Under the pieces are notes generated by a model that had not been told where the DNA came from, made no database searches, and saw nothing but the letters and a program-made list of their open reading frames with translations. This document shows positions 43,226 through 52,781 of a DNA stretch of 64,000 bases, piece by piece. Origin of the DNA: Maricaulis sp963975345 (GTDB taxonomy: Bacteria > Pseudomonadota > Alphaproteobacteria > Caulobacterales > Maricaulaceae); assembly GCF_963975345.1 (NCBI RefSeq), contig NZ_CAXBGE010000008.1, positions 124,001 through 188,000 on the forward strand, read 5' to 3'. Numbering within the stretch: position 1 is the first letter of the stretch; every line of letters starts with the position of its first letter. Made by a program: the position numbers and the translations under genes.

Positions 43226-43969
43226 TTAGCGCTGCGACTGGGCCAGCTCGGCAACAGCGGCGAAGCGGGTGTTCAGTGGCTTCGCGCCGTCCTTGACCAG
43301 GCCGGAAAACAATTCAGTCGTCTTGTTCAGTTCAGCAAGATAGCTGCCCATCGCCGATTTGGCGTAGTTGGACTGGATCTCGAAGATTTCCTGCATCGAT
43401 TTGGCCGAAGACAGGGCCTTCGTAGCGGCAACGCCCTCTTCCATCGCCGACTTGGCGTAGGCGGCGGCATTGGTGCCGGCCGTCTCAAGGCCTTTGCCGG
43501 TCACGGTGGCGGAAGCGATCACAGCTTCGACCGTATCCTTGTGAAACGCGGTCGCTTCGTTGACGGCGGACAGGGTCTTTTCCATGCCGTCTTTGAAGCT
43601 GTCATTGGTGGCGGCGGTCATTGTTTCGATGGTGTTGTTCATGATCTTGCTCGTTTTTGTCTGGGCCGTCTTGGCGGATTTGCTGAGGGCCGGTTTCGGT
43701 TTGGCCGGTGCAGCGGGCTTGCTGACGGCCAGTTTTGGCGTTTTCGCTGCAACAGGCTTGCTGGCAACGGTTTTGGTTTTTGCGGCCTGCGTCTTGGCAG
43801 CAGGCTTGGTGCGTGCCGCTGGCTTGGTGGGCAGGGGCTTCGCAGGAGAAGCAGGTTTCGCGACAACAGCCGGCTTGGCGGCTTTCGGCGCGGCTGCTTC
43901 AACCACCGGTGCTTTCGCTTCGGCAGCGATTACAGGGGTTTCAGCGGATTTATTATGAGTGTCGGTCAT
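43226..43969 (-). CDS. Phasin with Ala/Lys/Pro-rich N-terminal extension
   Basis: The last 140 residues form a phasin-family helical domain (NDSFKDGMEKTLSAVNEATA, EIFEIQSNYAKSAMGSYLAE) that coats polyhydroxyalkanoate granules. The first 105 residues are histone H1-like repeats rich in AKP, such as KPAARTKPAAKTQAAKTKT. PhaF of Pseudomonas joins a phasin to a similar DNA-binding AAKP tail, but there at the C-terminus. ATG 43969 (MTDTHNK) is used; ATG 43993 would add MQQFKKRA. Neither has a strong ribosome site. A promoter and a TGC-rich box lie upstream. Confidence 0.85.
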   Translation of the reverse strand: MTDTHNKSAETPVIAAEAKAPVVEAAAPKAAKPAVVAKPASPAKPLPTKPAARTKPAAKTQAAKTKTVASKPVAAKTPKLAVSKPAAPAKPKPALSKSAKTAQTKTSKIMNNTIETMTAATNDSFKDGMEKTLSAVNEATAFHKDTVEAVIASATVTGKGLETAGTNAAAYAKSAMEEGVAATKALSSAKSMQEIFEIQSNYAKSAMGSYLAELNKTTELFSGLVKDGAKPLNTRFAAVAELAQSQR

Positions 43970-44014
43970 GGCTCGCTTCTTGAATTGCTGCATTGGCTCT
44001 TCGCAGTCGCAACA

Positions 44015-44043
44015 TATCTAATCCCCTACCCTTGCAGGGTCAA
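44015..44043 (-). promoter_or_regulatory. Putative phasin promoter with palindrome in the spacer
   Basis: On the minus strand TTGACC, a 17-base spacer, then TAGATA. The spacer overlaps an operator-like ACCCT-TGC-AGGGT palindrome (44028-44040). The start codon is about 45 bases downstream. Confidence 0.4.
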
Positions 44044-44054
44044 GCGGTATTTTG

Positions 44055-44066
44055 TGCAGTGCAGCA
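44055..44066 (-). promoter_or_regulatory. Possible PhaR-type TGC-repeat site
   Basis: TGCAGTGCAGCA on the plus strand, just upstream of the putative -35. PhaR repressors of PHA genes recognise TGC/GCA-rich sites, so autoregulated phasin control is plausible. The match is by memory of the motif type only. Confidence 0.35.
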
Positions 44067-44132
44067 TTTTATTTTCCGAACCACAAACCAGGCTTAACCG
44101 AGTGGAAACTCCGTGCGAGGGAGACTGGGGGC

Positions 44133-45425
44133 ATGATCACGCGCCCTCTCCATTTCGCCGCCGTCCTCCTGCTCGTACTCAGCTGGCTGGCTCCGCTCTC
44201 GCCGGCGCGGGCGGACACGTCGCGCTATGCCGCCTTCGTCGTCGACCAGAATACCGGCGTCGTCCTGCATTCGCGCCAGTCGGAAGCAACGCGCTATCCC
44301 GCCTCGCTGACCAAGATGATGACGCTCTATCTGCTGTTCAATGCGATCGAGACAGGCGAGCTTGAGCTTAACGACCAGATCCGCGTCTCGGCCCATGCCG
44401 CCAATGCCGCGCCCTCGCGGCTCGACCTGCCCATCGGCTCGACAATTTCGGTTGAGGATGCGATCCGTGCCCTGGTGATCCGCAGCGCCAATGATGTGGC
44501 CGTCGCGGTCGGCGAACGGCTCGGCGGCACAGAAACCGCCTTCGCGACCATCATGACGACCAAGGCGCGCGAGCTGGGCATGCCGGGCACGACATTCCGC
44601 AATGCCTCAGGCCTGCCGGACTCCCGCCAGACAACGACGGCGCGAGACATGGCGCGGCTCGCCATCGCGCTGCAACGGGATTTTCCGAGCTTTTTCCATT
44701 ATTTCGATGAGACACGCTTTGTCTGGGATGGCCGCACCTACCGCAATCACAACACGCTGGTTGGCCGAGTCGATGGCGTTGATGGGCTCAAGACCGGCTA
44801 TATCCGCGCGTCCGGCTTCAATGTCGTGGTCTCGGCGACACGCGGCGAACACCGTCTGGTCGCTGTAATCATGGGCGGCCCGACCGCTGCCTCCCGCGAC
44901 GCCCATGCCGAAGAATTGCTCGATGCTGCGTTTTCCTCGCTGGAACAACGCGACGACCGGCGCCTGTTCGCTGCCCTCTCCTCGCCGCGCATCAATCCTA
45001 TCCGGCAGCAAGAGCTGATCGCCCAAGACGTCGCCGCCCTCAATCTCGATTCGCCGATTGAGATGGGATCAGCGCAAGCCGCACCGCCCCTGCGCATCAT
45101 TCTGGCCGATGAGAGCTCGGAACTGACCGCACAGCCGGCTGCCGAGCCCACGAACCCCACCGGGACGACGCTGCTGCGTGGTGCCTGGTCGGTTCAGGTC
45201 GGCGCCTATAATTCGGCGGCGGCAGCGCGCGACCGCCTCGACCGCGTTACACCGGCCTCTTCTATATTAAGACTGGCCCAGCCGGCCGCCCGGTCGGTTG
45301 ATATCAATGGCAATCGCCTGTGGCGCGCCCGCTTCGAATCGCTAACGGCCGACGAGGCCGCCAATGCCTGCGCCGAGCTCGGAGCCCGCAACGAGCCTTG
45401 TTATACAGTCGCACCCGGCCGCTAA
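44133..45425 (+). CDS. D-alanyl-D-alanine carboxypeptidase (S11) with SPOR domain
   Basis: Periplasmic PBP5-type enzyme trimming pentapeptide stems. It has a signal peptide ending SPARA, the SxxK motif SLTK (58-61), SAN (118-120) and KTG in GLKTGYIRASG. The C-terminal 75 residues (WSVQVGAYNSAAAARDRL onward) form a SPOR domain that binds denuded septal glycan, targeting the enzyme to division sites. ATG 44133 follows a purine-rich GAGGGAGACTGGGGG; the frame extends 27 codons upstream but the signal peptide fixes this start. 430 residues. Confidence 0.94.
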   Translation: MITRPLHFAAVLLLVLSWLAPLSPARADTSRYAAFVVDQNTGVVLHSRQSEATRYPASLTKMMTLYLLFNAIETGELELNDQIRVSAHAANAAPSRLDLPIGSTISVEDAIRALVIRSANDVAVAVGERLGGTETAFATIMTTKARELGMPGTTFRNASGLPDSRQTTTARDMARLAIALQRDFPSFFHYFDETRFVWDGRTYRNHNTLVGRVDGVDGLKTGYIRASGFNVVVSATRGEHRLVAVIMGGPTAASRDAHAEELLDAAFSSLEQRDDRRLFAALSSPRINPIRQQELIAQDVAALNLDSPIEMGSAQAAPPLRIILADESSELTAQPAAEPTNPTGTTLLRGAWSVQVGAYNSAAAARDRLDRVTPASSILRLAQPAARSVDINGNRLWRARFESLTADEAANACAELGARNEPCYTVAPGR

Positions 45426-45544
45426 CTTCATCGCCATTACAGGCCAAAAGCCGCCTGTCGGTTGACTTAGCCTGCCCGCTCGCACACTTTCCGGCGCCTT
45501 GACCTCAGCCTGGTCACCCTCATCCCGCCCCGGAAATGAACCCG

Positions 45545-48241
45545 ATGAATGTTGTCGTCGTAGAATCCCCTGCCAAAGCCAAGACCATCAATAAGTATCT
45601 CGGCTCGGACTTTATCGTGCTGGCCAGTTTCGGCCATGTGCGCGATCTGCCGGCCAAGGATGGATCGGTCAAACCGGACGAAGATTTCGCGATGATGTGG
45701 GAAATCGATCCTGCCTCCGCCAAGCGCGTCAAGGCCATTGCCGACGCGCTCAAGGACTCCGACCGTCTGATCCTCGCGACTGACCCGGATCGCGAAGGCG
45801 AGGCGATTTCCTGGCATTTGCTCGAAGCGCTGACCAAGCGCAAGGTTCTCAAGGATGTGAAGATCGAGCGTGTCGCGTTCAACGCGATCACCAAACAGGC
45901 CGTGCTCGACGCGATGAAGCATCCGCGCGCCGTCGATATGGAATTGGTCAACGCCTATTTGGCCCGCCGGGCGCTGGATTATCTGGTCGGCTTCACCCTT
46001 TCGCCGGTGCTGTGGCGCAAATTGCCGGGCTCGCGTTCCGCCGGCCGTGTCCAGTCCGTCTCCTTGCGTCTGATCTGCGACCGCGAACTGGAAATCGAGA
46101 AATTCCGCTCCGAGGAATACTGGTCGGTCGATGCCGATATCGCTTCGGGCAGCGACACCTTCCGCGCCCGCCTCGTCACCCATGACGGCAAGAAGCTGCA
46201 GAAAATGTCGCTCAAGGACCGCGCCATGGCCAATGCGGCCGTTGCAGCGATTGACGCCGCCAGCTTCACCATCAGTGCCGTCGAAGCCAAGCCGACGCGG
46301 CGCAATCCGCCACCGCCTTTCACCACCTCGACACTGCAGCAGGAAGCCGCACGCAAGCTGGGCTTTTCCGCGACCCGCACGATGCAGACGGCGCAGAAAC
46401 TGTATGAAGGTGTCAATCTGGGCGGAGAGACCACCGGTCTCATTACCTATATGCGGACCGACGGCGTCTCGATCGATGGCAGCGCCATCAATCAGGCCCG
46501 CGATGTAATCTCACGCGAACATGGCGCGCTCTATGTGCCGTCAGCGCCGCGCGTCTACGTCACCAAGGCCAAGAATGCCCAAGAGGCTCACGAAGCCATC
46601 CGGCCGACCAGTTTCTCGCGCCTGCCGGAATCGCTTCATCTCGACGGCGATATGGCGCGCCTCTACCAGCTGATCTGGCGCCGTGCCATGGCAAGCCAGA
46701 TGGAAAGCGCCCGTTTTGAGCGGACAACAGTTGATATCTCGAGCACTGACCGCAAGACCGCCCTGCGCGCTGTCGGTTCGGTGCTGTTGTTTGACGGTTT
46801 CCTGGCCCTTTACCAGGAAGGCACGGATGACGAGGAAGACGAGACTGAAGCGCGTCTGCCCAAAGTCGTCGCCGGCCGCGATGTCGGCATCGCCAAGACC
46901 CATGCCGACCAGCATTTCACCCAGCCACCACCGCGCTTCACCGAGGCTTCCCTGGTCAAGCGCATGGAAGAGCTCGGCATTGGCCGTCCATCGACCTATG
47001 CCTCGACACTGCAGGTCCTGTCGGCGCGCGAATATGTCCGCCTTGAGAAGAACCGTTTCTATCCCGAGGACAAGGGCCGGGTCGTCACCGCCTTCCTCGA
47101 GAACTTCTTCGCGCGCTATGTCGAGTATGATTTCACCGCCGCGCTGGAAACCCAGCTCGACAAGGTTTCCGCCGGCGAACTCGACTGGAAGCAATTGCTA
47201 CGCGATTTCTGGACAGATTTTCGCGCCGCCATCGACGAGATCGGCGAATTGCGCATCACTGCGGTACTCGACGCGCTGAACGACGCGCTGGCACCGCATA
47301 TATTCCCGGAAAAGGAAGACGGCAGCGATCCGCGCCTCTGCCCGTCCTGCAAGGAGGGCACGCTGAGCCTGAGGCTTGGCAAATTCGGCGCCTTCTTGGG
47401 TTGTTCGAACCATCCCGATTGCAAATTCACGCGCCAAATGAGCCCGAACGATGAAGGCGCCGGCGATAGTGATCGCGAAATTACCACCGATCCGGTCACC
47501 GGCTCGATCATCATGTTGAAGAATGGCCGTTTTGGCTGGTATCTCGAAATTCCCGGCGAGGACGAAGACGCCAAACCAAAGCGCGCCTCCATCCCCAAGG
47601 GCTGGGATCCACAGACATTGACCGACGAACAGGCGATCAAGCTGATCGCCCTGCCGCGCACGATTGGCGCTCACCCGGAAGATGGCGAGCTGATCACCTC
47701 AAATATCGGCCGCTATGGTCCCTATGTTCACCATGGCAAGACCTACGCCAACATCCCCAATGTCGAGGACGTGTTCGATATCGGGCTCAACCGGGCTGTC
47801 GCCGTTTTGGCCGACAAGAAGGCCGGCGGCGGACGTCAGAATTCCGCCACGACGCTGAAAGATCTCGGCGAGCATGACGGCAAGCCCTTGCGCATCATGA
47901 GCGGACGTTTCGGTCCCTATGTGAAGTATGAGAAGATCAATGCGACCCTGCCCAAGGGCACCGATCCGGAAACGGTGACGGTCGAGCAGGCCATGGAATG
48001 GGTCGAGGCCCGCGCCGCCAAGGGCGGCAAGCCGAAGAAGAAGCCGGCAGCCAAAAAAACGGCCGCGAAAAAGAAGGCTCCGGCCAAGAAGAAAGCGCCG
48101 ACCAAGGCCGCTGCGGCCGATGCTGATGGCACCGCGAAGAAGGCGCCGGCAAAGAAAGCTGCGGCCAAGAAGCCTGCTGCCAAAAAGCCCGCCGCGAAAA
48201 AGCCGGCGGCGAAGAAACCAGCTGCCGGAAAGGCGGATTAA
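45545..48241 (+). CDS. topA: DNA topoisomerase I
   Basis: Relaxes negative supercoils. It shows a Toprim start VVVVESPAKAKTINKYLG and DPDREGEAISW, the active tyrosine in GLITYMRTDGVSI, and GIGRPSTYASTL. One complete zinc-finger repeat (CPSCKEGTLSLRLGKFG then CSNHPDCKF) is followed by two cysteine-less repeats (NGRFGWYLE, GRYGPYVHHG, GRFGPYVKYE). It ends in about 70 residues of Lys/Ala/Pro repeats, a DNA-binding tail common in alphaproteobacteria. ATG 45545 is preferred over 45536, since the GGAA site would touch the first ATG. 898 residues. Confidence 0.96.
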   Translation: MNVVVVESPAKAKTINKYLGSDFIVLASFGHVRDLPAKDGSVKPDEDFAMMWEIDPASAKRVKAIADALKDSDRLILATDPDREGEAISWHLLEALTKRKVLKDVKIERVAFNAITKQAVLDAMKHPRAVDMELVNAYLARRALDYLVGFTLSPVLWRKLPGSRSAGRVQSVSLRLICDRELEIEKFRSEEYWSVDADIASGSDTFRARLVTHDGKKLQKMSLKDRAMANAAVAAIDAASFTISAVEAKPTRRNPPPPFTTSTLQQEAARKLGFSATRTMQTAQKLYEGVNLGGETTGLITYMRTDGVSIDGSAINQARDVISREHGALYVPSAPRVYVTKAKNAQEAHEAIRPTSFSRLPESLHLDGDMARLYQLIWRRAMASQMESARFERTTVDISSTDRKTALRAVGSVLLFDGFLALYQEGTDDEEDETEARLPKVVAGRDVGIAKTHADQHFTQPPPRFTEASLVKRMEELGIGRPSTYASTLQVLSAREYVRLEKNRFYPEDKGRVVTAFLENFFARYVEYDFTAALETQLDKVSAGELDWKQLLRDFWTDFRAAIDEIGELRITAVLDALNDALAPHIFPEKEDGSDPRLCPSCKEGTLSLRLGKFGAFLGCSNHPDCKFTRQMSPNDEGAGDSDREITTDPVTGSIIMLKNGRFGWYLEIPGEDEDAKPKRASIPKGWDPQTLTDEQAIKLIALPRTIGAHPEDGELITSNIGRYGPYVHHGKTYANIPNVEDVFDIGLNRAVAVLADKKAGGGRQNSATTLKDLGEHDGKPLRIMSGRFGPYVKYEKINATLPKGTDPETVTVEQAMEWVEARAAKGGKPKKKPAAKKTAAKKKAPAKKKAPTKAAAADADGTAKKAPAKKAAAKKPAAKKPAAKKPAAKKPAAGKAD

Positions 48242-48246
48242 TCGCG

Positions 48247-50505
48247 GTGAGCGACAACGAAGAGACCCCTTCCGGCTTCAGCCGAGAAACCCTGATTGAG
48301 GCCATCAAGCTTGGCGCCGGAAGTTTCGACAAGCGCGGCATTGCCCGCGCCCTCGGCCTCAAGACCGGCGAGCAGAAAAACCAGCTCAGACAGGCGCTCG
48401 GAGCCCTCGAAGCCGAAGGCGTGATCCGGCGCGACGATCAGCGCAATTACGCCCTGGCCGGCGAATTGCCGGCTGTGTGCGTGGTCGAGATCACCGGCCG
48501 CGATATTGACGGTGAATTACTGGCCCAACCGGCCCGCACCGAGGGCAAGGTACCGCTGATCCGGCTTGCGCCCGGCCAAGGCGCTGGCGGCCGCGGTGAG
48601 GCCGCGCTCGGCGTTGGCGAGAAGGCTCTGGTACGACTGACTGCCGATGGTGAGGGCGGCTACGAAGCGCGCCTGATCCGCAAGCTGGGACATTCGGTCC
48701 AGAAGATTCTCTGCGTCCTGCGCAAGCCGGCCAAGGGCCCCTACCGCCTGATCCCGGTGGATCGCCGCTCACGTCATGAACTCGTGCCGGCCAAGGGCGA
48801 ATCCGACAAGGCCAATGATGGCGACCTGGTCGTGTGCGAGCTCGCCAAGGAACGCCGAAACGGGTTGAAGACCGCCACGATTCTCGAAGTCCTCGGCGAT
48901 GTCGACTCGCCCGGTGCCGGCAGCGTCATTGCGCTGCATTCCCATGGCGTGCCGATGGGTTTCACCGACAAGGAAATGCGCGAAGCCGAGACCATGAAGT
49001 CGGCAAAGCTGCAGGGCCGCGAAGACCTGCGCGCTCTGCCTCTGCTCACCATCGACCCGGAAGATGCCAAGGACCATGACGATGCCGTCTGGGCCGCTGC
49101 CGATACCGATGCCAAAAATGAGGGCGGCTGGGTGGTTATGGTCGCCATCGCCGATGTCGCCGCCTATGTCACGCCGGGCAGCGAGCTGGATCGCGGCGCG
49201 TTCAAGCGTGGCAATTCGGTCTATCTGCCCGATCGCGTCGTGCCGATGCTGCCCGAGCGCCTGTCCAATGATCTGTGCTCCCTGCGCGAGGGCGAAGAAC
49301 GCCCCTGCCTCGCGGTCCGCATGGTGTTCGACCGCTATGGCAACAAGAAGAGCCATAAATTCGTGCGCGGCTGGATGAAGTCAGCTGCCAAGCTCTCCTA
49401 TAACGACGCCCAGGCCGCGATAGACGGCACGGGCGACGCCAAGGCGAATGCCTTGCTCGACACCGTCTTGCGGCCGCTCTGGAGCGCCTATGCGGCGCTG
49501 TGTATCGCTCGCGCCAAGCGCGAACCGCTTGAGATTGATTCGCCTGAACGGCGTGTCCGGGTCGGCGCCGACGGCAAGGTGACCGGCATCGAACTGCGTG
49601 AGCGCTTCGATGCCCATCGCCTGATCGAGGAATGCATGATCCAGGCGAATGTCTGTGCCGCAGAAACCCTTGAAGAAAAGCGCGTTCCACTGATCTACCG
49701 GGTCCATGAAGAGCCCTCGCGCGAGAAAATCGACTCGCTGGCGGACTTCCTGCCCAATGTCGGTTTGAAATGGACGCGTGGTGACAAGATCGCGACCAGC
49801 CGCTTCAACAATCTGCTCAAGCAGGCCAAGGGCGGCGAGCATTATGAGACGGTGAATGAAGTCGTGTTGCGAAGCCAGTCCCAGGCTGTCTATCACACTG
49901 CCAATCAGGGCCATTTCGGGCTGCATTTGCAGCGCTACGCCCACTTCACCTCGCCAATCCGGCGCTATGCCGACCTGACCGTTCACCGCGCCCTGATCCG
50001 CGCCCTCAATCTGGGCAATGACGGCCAGAGCGATGAAGAACGTAGCCGGCTGAGCTCAATCGCCGAGGAAATCACCCAGTCGGAACGACGCGGCATGGCG
50101 GCGGAACGCGATGCCGTGGACCGCTTTGTTGCGCTCTATCTGGCCGATCATGTCGGCGGCGAATTCCCGGGCCGCATCACGGGTGTGACGCGGTTTGGCG
50201 CCTTTGTCCGCCTGGCTGCAACCGGGGCTGACGGTCTGGTGCCGATCAGCCGGCTCGGCGAGGAGCGCTTCGTCCATGATGACCGCGCCCACGCCTTGAT
50301 CGGCGAGCAGACCGGCGGCCGCTACCGGCTTGGCATGTCTGTGACCGTGCGGATCGAGGAAGCCACCCCGATCACCGGCGGCTTGCTGCTCGACATGATG
50401 ACCGAAGCCGAGCCCGGTCCACGCCCCAAGCGCGGCAGCGGACGGATCGCTCCGGCCGGCGGACGCACGGGCGGACGGCCGTGGAAGAAGGGCAAGCGGC
50501 GGTGA
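48247..50505 (+). CDS. rnr: Ribonuclease R
   Basis: A 3'-5' exoribonuclease for structured RNA. An N-terminal winged helix (SRETLIEAIKLGAGSFDKRGIARAL in part) and cold-shock domains precede the RNB catalytic domain with DPEDAKDHDDAVWA, GNSVYLPDRVVPMLPE and HFTSPIRRYADL. A C-terminal S1 domain (GRITGVTRFGAFVRL) and a basic Gly/Arg tail follow. The start is GTG, 5 bases after the topA stop. Its stop overlaps the Nudix start (GTGA), so topA-rnr-Nudix form an operon. Confidence 0.96.
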   Translation: MSDNEETPSGFSRETLIEAIKLGAGSFDKRGIARALGLKTGEQKNQLRQALGALEAEGVIRRDDQRNYALAGELPAVCVVEITGRDIDGELLAQPARTEGKVPLIRLAPGQGAGGRGEAALGVGEKALVRLTADGEGGYEARLIRKLGHSVQKILCVLRKPAKGPYRLIPVDRRSRHELVPAKGESDKANDGDLVVCELAKERRNGLKTATILEVLGDVDSPGAGSVIALHSHGVPMGFTDKEMREAETMKSAKLQGREDLRALPLLTIDPEDAKDHDDAVWAAADTDAKNEGGWVVMVAIADVAAYVTPGSELDRGAFKRGNSVYLPDRVVPMLPERLSNDLCSLREGEERPCLAVRMVFDRYGNKKSHKFVRGWMKSAAKLSYNDAQAAIDGTGDAKANALLDTVLRPLWSAYAALCIARAKREPLEIDSPERRVRVGADGKVTGIELRERFDAHRLIEECMIQANVCAAETLEEKRVPLIYRVHEEPSREKIDSLADFLPNVGLKWTRGDKIATSRFNNLLKQAKGGEHYETVNEVVLRSQSQAVYHTANQGHFGLHLQRYAHFTSPIRRYADLTVHRALIRALNLGNDGQSDEERSRLSSIAEEITQSERRGMAAERDAVDRFVALYLADHVGGEFPGRITGVTRFGAFVRLAATGADGLVPISRLGEERFVHDDRAHALIGEQTGGRYRLGMSVTVRIEEATPITGGLLLDMMTEAEPGPRPKRGSGRIAPAGGRTGGRPWKKGKRR

Positions 50506-51182
50506 GTGACGAGACCCGCAAAGTCGCCGTCAAGGCGCTGAGGCCACGTCTGGCGGCCTCGCTGATCCTGACCCGTGGCGGGCATGGCAAGACCGAAGTG
50601 CTGATGGGGCGCCGTTCGGCACGCCATGTTTTCATGCCGAATAAATATGTGTTTCCAGGCGGCCGGGTTGATCGTGCCGATCTGACAGCGCCGCTGGCCG
50701 AGGATCTCGCTTCCGACATTCTGGCCGTGATGAGCCGGATCCTGCCGGAGCGCCGGGCCCGCGCTGCGGCGATGGCGGCGGTGCGCGAAACCGCTGAAGA
50801 GACAGGACTTTTGATCGCACGCGAAGGTGTGATCCGTTCGCGGCATGGCAATTGGGCGCCGTTCCGGGCCTCCGGCGTTGTGCCGGACCTGTCAGGCCTA
50901 CGCCTGATCACCCGTGCAGTGACGCCGCCGGGCCGGACGCGGCGCTTCGACACTTGGTTTTTCACCGCTGATGCCAGTGCCTTATGCGATGATCGGGCAC
51001 CTCAGCCGAGCTCCGAGCTTGAAGATGTGCAATGGGTATCACTGACCCAAGCGCAAAATCTGGATCTGCCGATGGTGACACGCTTCGTGCTAGCCGAACT
51101 GGAGCGGGCCCTGCCCCCTTCACCTCAGCCAACCCGTTGGATTCGTGACGTTCGTGGCAAGATGTGGGTTGAGACCCTGTGA
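50502..51182 (+). CDS. Nudix hydrolase (NUDT19/CoA-pyrophosphatase-like)
   Basis: The Nudix signature is split: GG after VFPGGRVDRAD is separated by about 35 extra residues from RETAEETGLL, which carries the metal-binding glutamates (REtaEEtG). This insertion is typical of the NUDT7/NUDT19 type that acts on CoA or acyl-CoA. Downstream are DTWFFTAD and the LEDVQWVSLTQA strand. The start GTG overlaps the rnr stop. 226 residues; the substrate is inferred from architecture only. Confidence 0.88.
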   Translation: MSDETRKVAVKALRPRLAASLILTRGGHGKTEVLMGRRSARHVFMPNKYVFPGGRVDRADLTAPLAEDLASDILAVMSRILPERRARAAAMAAVRETAEETGLLIAREGVIRSRHGNWAPFRASGVVPDLSGLRLITRAVTPPGRTRRFDTWFFTADASALCDDRAPQPSSELEDVQWVSLTQAQNLDLPMVTRFVLAELERALPPSPQPTRWIRDVRGKMWVETL

Positions 51183-51239
51183 CTGGATCACGTGCAGATT
51201 TGCGCTGACGTATAGCGCGAGCTTGCGTATAGCTGAGCC

Positions 51240-52418
51240 ATGTTCGCGCTGCTCAACGCTCCTCAATACGGCAATAACCGCGCCCTGATCGCTGCGATCA
51301 GCTGTGCCGCCGTGTGCGGCATTGTGTTCGGCCTCTCCATGCCGTTGATTTCGTTGCGGTTGGAGCACATGACCGGTTCCGGCCTCTTAGTTGGCTTGAA
51401 TGGCGCAGCGGCCGCAGTCTCGACGCTGGTAATGGCACCGCTGGTGCCGCGGCTGATGACAATGGCGCCGGCACGCACGCTGGTGACCGGTTCCCTGGCC
51501 GTCGCGGCAGCTATCTTCCTGCTCTTCCCATTCCTGCCGTTCGTTACCCCCTGGTTTATCCTTCGCTTCGCGATGGGTTGCTTCATAACTGTTGTTTTCA
51601 TCGTCTCCGAAACCTGGATCAACCAGATCGTGACGCCGCGCCGCCGCGCTTTCATGCTCGGGATTTACGGCACCGCCTTGGCCGGCGGATTCGGGATTGG
51701 CGGATTGCTGTTCGCGGCGTTTAGCACGGCGGACAATCTGCCCTTCTATCTCGGCAGCGGCATCTTCCTGCTCGGCATCGTACCGATTGCCCTGCTCAAG
51801 GGCCCACAGGCCCTCGCCCCGGCGCGCGAAGACTCCTCGATGAGTGCGATCCTCGGCGCCGCCAGATCGGCGCCTGCGGCCATTCTGGCGGGCCTGGCCT
51901 TCGGGGCAATTGAAACCCTGATCTTCTCGATGCTGCCGGTCTATGCCGACCGCATCGCGCTTGATCCGGTCTCGATCGGGATGATGGTGTTTGCCGTCGC
52001 GATGGGTGTGTTGTGCTTCCAGATCCCGCTCGGCTGGATCGCGGACCGGACCGGACGCCGCAGCACCCTGCTCGTCATCGCCCTGATTGCCACGCTCGGG
52101 CCTGCCCTGGTCTGGATCGCCGGCACTCGGCTCGACCTGCTTTTGCCGATCCTATTCATCCATGCCGGGGTCGCCAGCGGGCTTTATACGGTGGGATTAT
52201 CGCTGCTGGGCGAACGCTTTACCGGCGGACGGATTGCGGCGGCGAATGCGGGCTTCGTTTTCGCCTATGGGCTCGGCTCACTCCTGGCACCGCCGGCGGC
52301 GGGCGTGGCGATGGATGGATTCGGTCCGGCCGGGCTTTTGGTCGTGCTCGCCGTCAGTGCGGGCGGCTATCTGCTCTTCCTTGCTGCGACACACCTGAAA
52401 GCGGCGCGCCGCAGTTGA
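51240..52418 (+). CDS. MFS transporter (YcaD-like)
   Basis: A 392-residue, twelve-helix major facilitator. The loop between helices 2 and 3 is GLNGAAAAVSTLVMAPLVPRLM, and the second-half signature GWIADRTGRRSTLLV matches the GxxxDRxGRR motif. VSETWINQIVTPRRRAFMLG is characteristic of the YcaD/SLC group. The substrate is unknown. The ribosome site is weak (GCTGAG). The rpmG promoter overlaps its stop codon. Confidence 0.9.
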   Translation: MFALLNAPQYGNNRALIAAISCAAVCGIVFGLSMPLISLRLEHMTGSGLLVGLNGAAAAVSTLVMAPLVPRLMTMAPARTLVTGSLAVAAAIFLLFPFLPFVTPWFILRFAMGCFITVVFIVSETWINQIVTPRRRAFMLGIYGTALAGGFGIGGLLFAAFSTADNLPFYLGSGIFLLGIVPIALLKGPQALAPAREDSSMSAILGAARSAPAAILAGLAFGAIETLIFSMLPVYADRIALDPVSIGMMVFAVAMGVLCFQIPLGWIADRTGRRSTLLVIALIATLGPALVWIAGTRLDLLLPILFIHAGVASGLYTVGLSLLGERFTGGRIAAANAGFVFAYGLGSLLAPPAAGVAMDGFGPAGLLVVLAVSAGGYLLFLAATHLKAARRS

Positions 52419-52442
52419 CACTTGCCGCCCCTTGCGTATGTT
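52415..52442 (+). promoter_or_regulatory. rpmG promoter
   Basis: TTGACA (52415-52420), 16-base spacer, TATGTT (52437-52442). The -35 overlaps the stop codon of the MFS gene. The rpmG start is 60 bases downstream. Confidence 0.6.
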
Positions 52443-52501
52443 CGCGCGCTCTCGCGACGGCATGGGGCCGACCGCGCGCGCAGCATCAGGACGACTGAGC
52501 C

Positions 52502-52669
52502 ATGGCGAAACCAACTACAATCAAAATCCGCCTGAACTCCACGGCTGGCACGGGATTTTTCTACGTGACCAAGAAGAATGCGCGCACCATGACCGAAAAG
52601 CTCGTGCTGAAGAAGTACGACCCGGTTGCCCGCAAACACGTTGAATTCAAAGAAGGCAAAATCAAGTAA
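52502..52669 (+). CDS. rpmG: 50S ribosomal protein L33
   Basis: Short gene of 55 codons translating to MAKPTTIKIRLNSTAGTG, then FFYVTKKNARTMTEKLVLKK and YDPVARKHVEFKEGKIK. This is the cysteine-free form of L33 (no zinc CxxC), as in most alphaproteobacteria, with the FYVTKKN and LKKYDPVARKHV signatures. AGGACG lies about nine bases upstream. It has its own promoter and a hairpin terminator, so it is monocistronic. Confidence 0.97.
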   Translation: MAKPTTIKIRLNSTAGTGFFYVTKKNARTMTEKLVLKKYDPVARKHVEFKEGKIK

Positions 52670-52704
52670 GACGAATTTGCGTCTGACTTGCCAAGCGTAG
52701 ATCA

Positions 52705-52726
52705 GGCCGCAGCACGCGCTGCGGTC
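52705..52726 (+). terminator. Hairpin after rpmG
   Basis: GGCCGCAGC (52705-52713) pairs with GCTGCGGTC (52718-52726), one G-U, loop ACGC, followed by TTCT. Probable terminator, modest T-run. Confidence 0.55.
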
Positions 52727-52781
52727 TTCTACGTGTTTGTGCCGCGCTCTGGCGGCCGTTTCAGGACATGGCCAGCCGGGA

